Assembly (NCBI RefSeq): GCF_016801865.2
Contig: NC_068939.1
Span: 182,806,034-182,870,033, forward strand
Direction of reading: 5' to 3'
From: Culex pipiens pallens
Taxonomy: Eukaryota; Arthropoda; Insecta; Diptera; Culicidae
DNA length: 64,000 nt
Position 1 is the first letter of the stretch. Each line of letters starts with the position of its first letter. Position numbers and translations under genes: made by a program. The notes below the pieces were generated by a model that did not search any database, was not told where the DNA came from, and saw nothing but the letters and a program-made list of their open reading frames with translations. Of the stretch, positions 12,545-22,487 are shown in pieces.

Positions 12545-13782
12545 AAGTTTTTTCGAATTCTGGTGAATCCCATATATCGTGGTTTTTTATGAGTATGAAA
12601 CATTGTCCATCTAATCTTTTTGCCATCTTTCAGCCATTTTGCATCAGTAGTTTCTTCATGCAAGTCTCCATACAAATTTAAAAAAACAAAAATCACACAA
12701 GAGCTCGTTTTTTATATTTTTTTATATAGTAGACAAAAAGTGACAACGATTGAGTTATTAAGGATGTTACGTGTTTTTTATGTAGTGTTTTTAAGAAAAT
12801 ATAGAAAAGGCACACAAAATTTATTAAAAATCGAAAACTTGTAAAATCGATTGTAAATAATTAGGAATGCTTGGTGAAACACTTATTAACGTACTTTAAA
12901 TTAAATAAAAACTTTTTAATTTTTTTACAAATTTGTAATTTTGAAAAGACGGTTAAAATATTTTCATATATTCACTGACATTAAAAAAAAGATTGATTGT
13001 AAAACAATTCTTCACCATAACCAGCAATGGATTTCATTCATATTTTTTTAATTTGTTCCAAACTTTTTGGGGACCTTCCTTATGTCTTGAAAATGTTTCG
13101 AAAATATTTGAAAATCAGTAAGTTTTGAAGGAATTTTCTGATCGATTTGGTGTCTTTGGCAACGTTGAAAGTATTGGAGAGGACTGTTCAGAGATAAGAA
13201 GGCTCACAACAATAAAATGTGATTTTAAATAAACGATTTTTCACAATAAAACAATTTCCCACAATCCGTATTTTTTATTTTTTGCAATATTTTATTTCTT
13301 TACGCAACGCAACATTTGAGCCATAAAGTATGGCGAAAGATTTTGACGCCGAATTATGATTTTTGGAAAAATATGTTTTTTTTTGGAAAATCAACTATAG
13401 AAATTTAAGTCATAAAAACTTTTTGACTTTAATTTTTAATATGAAATCAAATTCGCAATAGAAAAGTACATTTTTGAAAATATTTTGAAAATTTTGGAAT
13501 CAAGAAAAACATTTTAAAAGGGCCAAACATTCAATATTATATTAGTTATTTGAACCATTCGAAAAAAAAAATGTTCACGCCTTTAAATTGCACAACTCGA
13601 CATTTTTGAAGTTAATTTCAGTAAACGCTTTAGTTTCGTAAAAGTATGGTAGATTTGGACTCCCTGAACAGGATCTAATCGACAAAATAGAATTTTAGTG
13701 GACTTTCTGCAAATAAATAAAATTGTAAATTTCGGGTATAGAAGTTGTTATTACAGGATTTCAAGATAAGATTTTTTGAAAT
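12545..13782. other. AT-rich DNA with foldback-family remnants
   Basis: About 12545-12690 and 13130-13200 resemble arm pieces of the 2302-3564 family (CATTTTGCATCA.TAGTTT; TTCTGATCGATTTGGTGTCTTTGGCAA). No gene was found. Confidence 0.45.
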
Positions 13783-13785
13783 TAA

Positions 13786-14245
13786 GGCCGTTGCAAATAA
13801 AAGACTCTGACCAAAGTCGAGGGGGGGCAAAAAAAAAAAAAAGTATAGAAATTGAAATTACGAGCCATGGTTTCAACATTTTCATGAAAAAAGTTGTTTT
13901 AAAATGCATTATACACCTGTCCAGTTGTTTTGCCATCACTAGTTTCCAAAATATCTAAGTATTGACGAAAATTTTATTTTTTGCTAAACATATTTTTTTT
14001 GCGGTGCTGTACATTGGAATTTCATAAAAATTCAAAATATTTTTAAACAAGCCCACACATGCTAAATATGATTATCAATACAGAAAAATGCATTTTAGAT
14101 TGTTTTCAGTTGATTAGACTTCTATTTTCATGGAAATTTTGAAGTTTTTTGGAAAAAAAAATGTTTTTGCCCCCTGATTTTTCAGACCAATTTTGAAGGG
14201 CGGGGGGCGGGGTGACATAAACTTTGAAAAATGTTTGCAACGGCC
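13786..14245. mobile_element. PIF/Harbinger-like MITE with TAA duplication
   Basis: The terminal inverted repeats GGCCGTTGCAAATA and TGTTTGCAACGGCC bound a 460-bp element flanked by TAA on both sides (13783-13785 and 14246-14248). A 3-bp TWA-type duplication with GG...CC ends is the usual signature of PIF/Harbinger-type MITEs. Decayed relatives occur at 22292-22474 with 24321-24450, at 33190-33450, at 37815-38130 and at 57600-57870. The frames inside, including part of a 133-codon frame, are not conserved. Confidence 0.85.
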
Positions 14246-14347
14246 TAAAAACGGAAAAATAACGAAATCGGAAAAAAACATTTTTTTCACTAAAACTGGG
14301 ATAACTTTAAAATTTAAGCGATGACCTACACATGTTTGCGTCGGAGA

Positions 14348-15418
14348 TAGAGGGTGACGAGCGGGAATTCCCGGGAAATCGACCATTTTTGGACCTCTCG
14401 ATTCCCGGGAAATTCGGTCGAGACTCCCGGGAAATTTTAAACATATAAATATCAAAGCAAAATTATATAAACTAATCAGAAAATTATTTAGAGAATTCAA
14501 AAATGTTTCGAACATTGTATGTGAAATGTTCGATGTTCAAGTTCTTCTCTAATCTTCTTATTCAGAAAGTGTAAATTTTAAATTCCAATAATTATAACTG
14601 AAAGAAGCCAAAAAATGTGGTCCACAAATTTACCTTAAAGTATACATAGCAGTTACATCCCAGATATAAAATCTAATTTCTTTGAAATATATATTTTTTA
14701 TTTTATTATTTCTAAAAGGGGAAAGCTTTTTCTCGAGCATAGCAATCCTCATAGTCTGTTTTTTTAGTCCCTAAGTTAATTTGGCTGTATCAAGGTAATT
14801 TCCATTTTTGGTGTTAATAAGTCATTTTGTGTTTCACGTCAACCACAATATTAAATTCTAGAGATTTTTTGAAAGGGTCCTATAAGCTATTGTCTTTTAT
14901 AGGACCTTTTCAAAAAAAAAAACTCTAGGATTATATTTTCGGGGAAAAAACTCTGGCGATCTTTGTAAAGTTAATGTCCGCCAATTGTGAACATTCGGGT
15001 TTTCCGGATAACTGTAAATTTTTCTTCAATGAATATTTATAATTGACATTAAAAAGGAAAAAAAAATGTTGTTTAAGTCGTTATTTATCATATTGCAAAA
15101 ATCTCGATACAGGAAAATTATATATTATTTGTAAACATGTTAAACTAAAATTTTGAGTCCCAAAAAGCTCAAGAAACGATCTTGTATTTGCAGATTCAGA
15201 AAAAAATCAAAAGGTACATATAGTTCCTCCAAATAATAAGGATACTTAAAATAACGTTTCATAGAATAAGTATGAAAACATTGTAAGTAATTTCATTTAA
15301 ATTATTGCCACTATTGGCATAGTAAAAAAACTCCCGGGTCCCGGGAATTCCCGGGAAATGACCAAATTCAACTCTCGATTCCCGGGAAATTCAAAATCTC
15401 GAGAATCGTCACCCTCTA
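14348..15418. mobile_element. hAT-like non-autonomous element with 8-bp duplication
   Basis: The ends TAGAGGGTGACGA and TCGTCACCCTCTA are perfect inverted repeats flanked by the direct duplication GTCGGAGA (14340-14347 and 15419-15426). Eight-base duplications with TAG.G ends are characteristic of the hAT superfamily. The 1071-bp interior has no transposase. Just inside each end are CCCGGGAA motifs, with direct copies at 14363-14379 and 15343-15359 and at 14395-14415 and 15372-15392. Confidence 0.88.
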
Positions 15419-15426
15419 GTCGGAGA

Positions 15427-16020
15427 GTTATGGTCTTTTGAAAAATGTGATTTTTGCGAAAATTTACGAAAATGTCAATTTTTCGGACCTTCCTAACATG
15501 GCGTAGGTCACCCTAATGGCCAAATAAAAAAATCGGGTCTTATTATTTTAGCCAAGAAACCCCCAGAAAAATTTCGAGCCCGATCGGAGAACTTTTTTTC
15601 GAATCATGCTGTTTTCGTTGGGATTTGCTTTATACCCAAATTAACAAGTATATTTATTGGCAGAAAATACACTAAAATTCAATTTTGTCGATAAGAGCGT
15701 GTTTAGAGAGCCCAAATCTATCATACCTTTTCAAAACTGAAGCGTTTACTGACATCAAATTCAAAAATGTCAAGTTGTGTTATAAATTACTCAGTCAGAT
15801 TTTTAACTGTTTGCGTAAATTGTTGTACAGCTCCGATCTTCTGAAGTATCGATTGTTTAAAAATCAAAATTTCATATCGTTTTTTTTTATTTGTATGATC
15901 AAATTGAAGTTGAGCGATCCCAAATAAGTACCAATAAAGCCGGTAGATTTCCTGTTTGATTACAAATGAAAATGTAATTTCATTATTTTATAACAAATAT
16001 GATTGATTTTTTATTAAAAA
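15427..16020. other. Repeat-derived AT-rich DNA
   Basis: The sequence at 14249-14339 plus 15427-15640 probably belongs to one older repeat split by the hAT-like insertion. About 15670-15715 matches 4785-4850. No gene is supported; the 80-codon frame at 15685-15927 looks random. Confidence 0.4.
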
Positions 16021-17230
16021 TAATCCTCTCGAGAGTTCCCGTCCAGACGTGGCAATCACGCCGCGTCAATCTCCGTTGCAATTTGGCCTGGAACCACCCA
16101 GCTGACATCCTGACGTTGAGTGACGCCTTTTGGCTTCTGGCTCAATGACGGCGACATCAACAACGACGCTACCGCGCGCTCTCAGCAGAGTGAGCTTTTT
16201 CACACCTTAATAGCTGATCGAGCGATAACATTCACTTAGTGCTGCCTCAGTTAATTGCTTATTTATCACCGCTTAAGAATCTGCTCTCACTCTCTCGCTC
16301 TTCTGGTTTTGACTCAACTCCTTCCGCGGACGCCTTTCCAAGGTGTTTAAATTTTCAACAAGCACTAAGACGGTGCTAATCTTCCAGACTGTAATCAACC
16401 ATCTGCAACATTGTTCTCCTTTGAAAGAAGCAGGATCGTGGAGGTGGTGGTACTTAACATGAAGGACAGTCTCGTTTGGAACCTTCCCCTAGGGGGTGGG
16501 AGAGTGGGAGGTCAGCTTGTACCGCGAAGGTTGAGGGATGAAATCTGTCACCGGCAACGATTTTATAATTTTCACATTTTCACCTGGACAACAGTCTTCT
16601 TCTTCTTTCTCGTCACCCTCTCCGAGGGCAGTACCGAAATAATAGGAAGGTGTCAGCGCCCGGTCGGCCAGGTTGGGTCTGGCTTTTGTCCCGTTGGTCC
16701 AAAGTGTCACCCGGGGACGTCGCACTGTGATAAGGACCTTTTTAACACCTTTTACTACATGCCCTCTCTCGATGAGGTGTCGTCCGCAGCCGGAGCCAGG
16801 GCCAATTCTCGACCAAAAGCAGACGAGTCCAAGAATAGAGATGTGAAAAATGTGCTTCCTGTAGTTTTTACCCTCCCAAGAGAGGAGGAAATCGGACCGC
16901 GCTCACACACACACACTGCAGCCACAGGTTTTCCAAAAAGCAATAGCAGGAAATGTAGTTTGGACACCCAAAAGAGGACCAACCAGGCCACACTTCTAGC
17001 AACAATAAGCAGACGACAGCAGCTGTTGGAGTTTTGTGGTTTATAAAATTTATGATCATTTCGTTTTGCAGGAGGTGCTGCGGTCAAAATGAGAATGTTT
17101 TATGGGGTGAAATTGAAAATAAAAATTTCTGCTGCGATGGGAAACTGCGGCGTCAAACTGGGGGTGGCACCTTGCTGTGAGGTGAGGTGCTGATTCAGAA
17201 TCAGAACATCGGTTGAAAAAAGGGGTTTTC
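16021..17230. other. GC-rich single-copy island with 196-codon frame
   Basis: This is the most GC-balanced block in the left third. A plus-strand frame ending at 17046 is open from 16411. Its first codon is TTG, and the first ATG is at 16459. The translation has a cysteine-containing middle part but no domain I recognise, and the opposite strand is also open. Pyrimidine-rich CTCTCACTCTCTCGCTCTTC at about 16284 could act as GAGA-type sites. I read this as conserved non-coding or regulatory host DNA, with a coding exon as a weaker alternative. Confidence 0.35.
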
Positions 17231-17447
17231 AATGATTATATTTTTTAATTGTTACATTTATTTCAATTAATTTATAACGTTGTTTTTACAATTGCACTGA
17301 TTACAGAGTTTCAAAATATCCTTCTAAATTACATATTTTAAAAATCATATCTAAAGTACTGATAATGTTAACAAAGCAAAACAAAATTTTAATTGAAGAA
17401 CAATTTTACTATAAACAAAATAAATTTTTGAACATTCAAGCTACATA

Positions 17448-18522
17448 TGGGTCATTCCAGGTCAACTGAATACACTTTTGGACTCGACCATCACCGATTT
17501 AGACCAAACTTGGAGAGAACGTTCATCTATCGATAGTTAACAGAAATCCCAAGTTTGGTGCTGATTGAACCATCCCTCTATTTTTGGCACCGCCCTCTTT
17601 TTTGACGATTTTCTAAAAAACTTTTTTTTCTTTTAATCATAACTTTACGACTATTTGAGCAAAAGACTTTCTACAGGTTGCATTTTATAGAAAATTGTCC
17701 AAGGAATTCGATAAAAATAAAATTTTAACCCTTAAATGCCCACTAATATTATATTTTGACGTTTAAGTATTAAAATTCAGTTTTGGCCAATTCCTTATAT
17801 TTTAATTTGTTTTATTTTATCACCATCGTGTTCCCCGGACAATTTTACATAATAATCAATGTAGACCTCAAACTAAAATGAACTGTTGGCGAGACACAGC
17901 GATTTTACTGGAAAAAAGTTTGATTTTGCGCAGCACACGGAAGTACATGGTGTACTTTTCAACAAAAAGGGATGATTCCCGTATAGTTCGGTTTTTATAT
18001 GTGAGAAACTTATTTCGAATTTGAATTCATAGGACAAAGTGCAGCGTAAAATCAAACTTTTTTCAGTAAAATCGCTGTATCTCGCCAACAGTTCATTTTA
18101 GTTTGAGGTCTACATTGATTATTATGTAAAATTGTCCGGGATACACGATGGTGATAAAATAAAACAAATTAAAATATAGAGAATTGGTCAAAACTGAATT
18201 TTAATACTTAAAACGCCAAAATATAATATTATTGGGCTTTTAAGGGTTGAAATTTTATTTTTATCTGATTCCTTGGACAATTTTCTATAAAATGCAACCT
18301 GTAGAAAGTCTTTTGCTCAAACAGTTGCAAAGTTATGATTAAAAGAAAAAAAAATAGAAAATCGTCAAAAAAGAGGGCGGTGCCAAAAATAGAGGGATGG
18401 TCCAATCAGCACCAAACTTGGGATTTCTGTTAACTATCGATAGATGAACGTTCCCTCCAAGTTTGGTCCAAATCGATGATGGTCGAGTCCAAAAGTGTAC
18501 TCAGTTGACCTGGAATGACCCA
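17448..18522. mobile_element. Near-palindromic foldback element, TA flanked
   Basis: The ends TGGGTCATTCCAGGTCAACT and its complement are flanked by TA (17446-17447 and 18523-18524). The two arms, each roughly 480 bp, mirror each other almost along their whole length, leaving a centre of only about 80-120 bp near 17940-18040. The arms still differ by scattered substitutions. Any transcript crossing the element would fold into a long double-stranded hairpin. No transposase is present. Confidence 0.9.
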
Positions 18523-18569
18523 TATTTTAAAAACTCAACGAAATCAGGAAATTTCCCAAGCCCTAACTT

Positions 18570-18898
18570 AAAAAAATCAAATTATTCGCTCTACAGCATT
18601 GCCTTGGCGTTCTCGATTGCGAGATTCCTACTCGAAACTAGGTGTTCGAAGACTTGATTGTTGAGGCAACTGCAACCCTCTTTTTACACCTTAGTTTCCA
18701 TCCACCCCGGGATTCGAACTGACGACCTTTGGATTGTTAGTCCAACTGCCTACCAGCGACTCCACCGAGGCAGGACCCAGGGAGACGACTCCTACACCTG
18801 GACTGAGCTAACGACCTAACCTTTTTTTTTAGGTTAGTCCGGGACCGACATTTACTTCCCTTCCGACGGAAGGCGTGGTCAGACAAATCTCGTCTCGA
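18570..18898 (-). mobile_element. tRNA-related SINE with 12-bp duplication
   Basis: The direct duplication AAGCCCTAACTT flanks the element (18558-18569 and 18899-18910). On the minus strand a tRNA-like unit includes GGTAGGCAGTTGGACTAAC, whose TTGGA/TCCAA stem closes a 7-base loop with AAC in anticodon position, and a B box AGTTCGAATCC. Upstream is a second GC-rich part joined by CTAACCT...AGGTTAG. The two-part layout recalls the tRNA-derived Twin SINE family of Culex, which I name from memory and have not verified. The 3' end finishes TTTGATTTTTTT. Confidence 0.8.
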
Positions 18899-18910
18899 AA
18901 GCCCTAACTT

Positions 18911-19965
18911 CGGTTTCCACAAAATTTTGTTCAAAGGGGTAATTTTGGTTTTTAATACGGATCAATTTTTCGTTATCTTGTGACGGTGGGTCACGTTTTC
19001 AATTATTTCTTGCTAGAAAACGTGAAGAATTTGAAATTTTGTATAAAAGAGACTTGTAAAATTCCCTTTGGTAAATTGCACTCACAATTTGATGGCGTAT
19101 TAAAAATATTTTTTCCATCATTATTACTTCAGTTTAAAACAACATTTCAATAAAAAAATTAAATTCAGACCATTTAATTCAATAATACGAATATTTGTTG
19201 AAATCTTTTTTTTTTATCAAATTGTCGAGAAAAAATCTCAATTATTGTCTGAAAAAAATGCTTAACTCAATTTTTTCTTGTTAAATTATTTCTGATTGTT
19301 ATATGTTATTAAAAATATTGTTTCTTTTAAACAAAATAAAATATTTTTTAAATTTCACAAGTAATAATATGGATGGTGAAAAAAATGTATGAAATAAATA
19401 AACCATTGATATAATTTTGGAAGTTTGGAAGTAATGGAAAATCGGGCGGGCTTTCCGATGAAAATATTTTCGAGACAGGAAGATCAACATTTAAATGTGA
19501 AAAAGACCAAAAAACCACCTAAGAATCAACTAAAACCGTAGATTAGTTTTAGGATAATGGTCAATTTGGAGACTTTTAAGTGAAATTGTCTGAAGAATCG
19601 ATTATCTTTGTGAATTTTTGAAATTTTAGACGTTTTTACCACTTTCCAAAAATATGGTTTAAATAAAAAAATTGTTTTGAATTTTTTGTATTCTGCATTT
19701 TTATAAGACTTTTTTTGAACTTCTTAAAGTATCTCAAACAAAAATTGAAAGAAGAAAATCATGGGATTACCATGAAATTTCACGTTTAAACCTTAAAATA
19801 TAAAAAAAAACTCACTAAAATGACGTGTGTACTATTCTATTTAAAAAAATAGCTAAAACTTTGTTTCTGCAGTTCTCAAACTACGAGACATGTTTTTAAT
19901 AACTTACGCCTTTCTCAAATATCGTTTCGAAAAGCAGCTAGCCCAGATAATATGTCTACCAAGAT
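18911..19965. other. AT-rich DNA, no recognisable feature
   Basis: A/T runs dominate. No inverted-repeat ends and no credible frame are visible. Confidence 0.45.
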
Positions 19966-19969
19966 TGTT

Positions 19970-20835
19970 AACAATAAAATTATCGGGGCTCGATAACGAT
20001 AACGGTAATTCTATCGTTATAGTCAATTCGATAATTCTCATTTTTAAAATCTTTCTATAAACGACTTGATTCATTCATATCATGTTACATGTATTTTCAA
20101 TGCATTTACAAAGATTTTTTTTGCAAATGTAGAAAATTTCAAAGTATGAATACTCAAAATAGTTCACAAAATACCGTATTATTTCGAAAGTACTAAAATT
20201 TTCAAAATTTGTAGTATGGGTATCAAACGAGGCGAAATTTTGTATGCATTTTTACTTTATTAGAGTATTTTTTTTTTTGTTGAAAACTTAATTTTTTACA
20301 AAATACAGTTTTTTTCGAAAATACTCAAATTTTCAAAATTTGCAATAGAAAAATGTTGTATACTTTTCACTTAATAAGAGTTTTTTTGTAGAAAACAAAA
20401 ATTTTCACAAAATACCGTATTTTTCGAAAATACTCAAATTTTCAAAATTTGAAATTTTGATATCAAACGAAGCGAAATTTGTTAAGCATTTTCAAATTAT
20501 TAGAGTCTTTGTTGGAAAATACAAAAAAATTCTCAAAATACCATATTTTTTCGAAAGAACTCAAATTTTCATAATTTGACATATCAAACATGGGTATCAA
20601 ACGAAGCGAAATTTTGTATGCATTTACATTTTTTTAGTTTTTTTTTTGTAATACTCAAATCTTCACAAAATACCGTACATTTCAAAAATACTCAAACTTT
20701 CAAAAACAAACTAAAATTTTAGTTTCCAACAAAAAAAAATCTAATAAAACAAATAACAGATTTCGCTTTGTATGAGACTCATTTTGCAAATTTCAAAAAA
20801 TACGGTATTTTGTGCAAATATAAGTTTTTTATGAA
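19970..20835. mobile_element. FB-like foldback element with tandem-repeat arm (truncated copy)
   Basis: A head region rich in GATAACGATAACGG (about 19995-20040) is followed by TTCTCATTTTTAAAAT and then about five tandem units of roughly 110-130 bp. Each unit carries the pattern CACAAAATACCGTATTTTTCG, ACTCAAATTTTCA, GGTATCAAACGAAGCGAAATTTTG and TATGCATTTT. A single inverted unit follows at about 20700-20830. The same head and units occur at 51518-52860. The right arm is cut short here and runs into an ATG microsatellite (20838-20854). Confidence 0.75.
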
Positions 20836-20854
20836 TCATGATGATGATGATGAT

Positions 20855-22290
20855 CTATTTTAAACAACTTTATCTTTTTATCAAAATTTTGAATAAGCAA
20901 AATTTACATTGTTGAACAAAAATCTTGACAGTAACTGAGATCTTCACTTTAAAATATAAAAGGCTAAGAAAAACTCTTGCTACAACGATAAAAGAAAGAG
21001 TAAAAGAAAATTAATCTAAATTGTCACTTGATTACAAACAAAACCATCGTTCAAAAGAATTATAAACTACTTTGAAGGCACCATATGCTTCTGGCCTGCC
21101 TTTGAAATCCATTTTCACCACACAAAGAGAATCAAATGGCTTGTTTTCAGCAAAGCGAAAAACTAGAAGAAAAAAAGCAAACCTCAAACCACATTTTAAT
21201 TGCAGCACACACCCCCCTCCTAACAAAGCCACAAAGTCTCACATTGATGGAAAAGTTGCAAACTGGTGAAAATCACCATTCTCGAGGAAAACCGACACCG
21301 ATTTCCCTCGCCGGGTCGACCAAATAAAAGGATCAAGTGTCTCTGCGCGAATGTGGTTCCAGGACTTTTTTTTCTCCTCTTTTCAGTATTGTGTGAAAAG
21401 TCCGCGGTTCGCCGAATATCCAAAGTGTAAATGTTAATCACCGGATGGCGTGATTGGAGGATATTTTCAGCTGTTTGGCATCGATTTTCATGTAGTTTTT
21501 CTTTTCTTTTTTGTTGTTGACTTTTTTGCCACACAGTCGACAACAAACACCACCACCATTGCTAGGTTGTGTGATTCGACACGACGACGAACATGAACAC
21601 TTTTTGGAGTCTAGCCTGGCCGGGTTGACTCTGTTATGAGACCCGAAAACAAGGCTCGGAACGTGGTGTTGTTTTACCTTCCAGCAATGATGGTCATGTT
21701 CGAACATGGTCTGCAATTGCAGGAAACGAGTTTTTTTACTATTTTGTCCAGTTTTAGCGAGATTCTAGCAACTTTTTTTTTGGACTCCCCTCCAACAAAA
21801 AAAAATAATCCAACGTGGACAAAGCAGACACAACAACGGAGGGTGATTAGCAAATGACTGTCGTTTCAACTAGGAGAGGTTTTGCTGGTTCTTGTCGCAA
21901 CGGGAGCTTGCACAGCTGCTGCTACTAGAACTGGTCTGCTGGAAATGCAAACGTTGTTCGCGAGGTGGCTCAATTATCAGCCATTCAAGGGTGTGTTCTT
22001 TTTTGTGTAACATGACCAATTGAATCTTTATTCAATCTTTATTTAACAGTTTCTCCAAGTAGAGGACTAAAAGAACAAGAAAAAAACTTTTTTTAAATAT
22101 TTTTTTTCAAGAAGTGTTGAAAAAGAAAGATATGGAAAATTCAAAATAGTCTGTAGCTGAATATATAAAAATATAAAGCAATTCTCAACTGAAATACAGC
22201 AAAAATAACTATTCTTATATGTTTCACAATTTTCAAAATAATTCTACGAAGAGATTGAAAAAAAATTCACAAGCATTCCTTTTTTTGTAA
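20855..22290. other. Single-copy island
   Basis: The 21030-22000 part is GC-richer and free of recognised repeats. Frames of up to 108 codons overlap on opposite strands and look non-coding. It is probably host intronic or intergenic DNA. Confidence 0.35.
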
Positions 22291-22487
22291 GGCCGTTGCA
22301 AATATTTGATGAACTTAATGTCCCTCGACTCTGAACAAAGTCAGGGGGAGAGGGTGAGTAGAAACAAAGAAAAAAAAATACAGGCCTTTTTATATACATT
22401 TGAGTAGAAAAAGTGTTCTACAATGCACCGTTACACTGTTACACTGTTCCACTCGTTTTGCAATCAATAGTTTTATCATCAGTCTTT

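Noticed and set aside
14114..14515. 133-codon minus-strand frame
   Set aside because: It crosses from a MITE through flank into a hAT-like element, so it cannot be a single gene.
16411..17046. 211-codon frame as a gene
   Set aside because: It starts with TTG, the opposite strand is also open, and no domain is recognisable. Kept only as part of the island description.
18570..18898. Functional tRNA gene
   Set aside because: Only a B box and an anticodon-like arm are recognisable; the T-arm stem does not pair properly. The 12-bp duplication shows it is a SINE.
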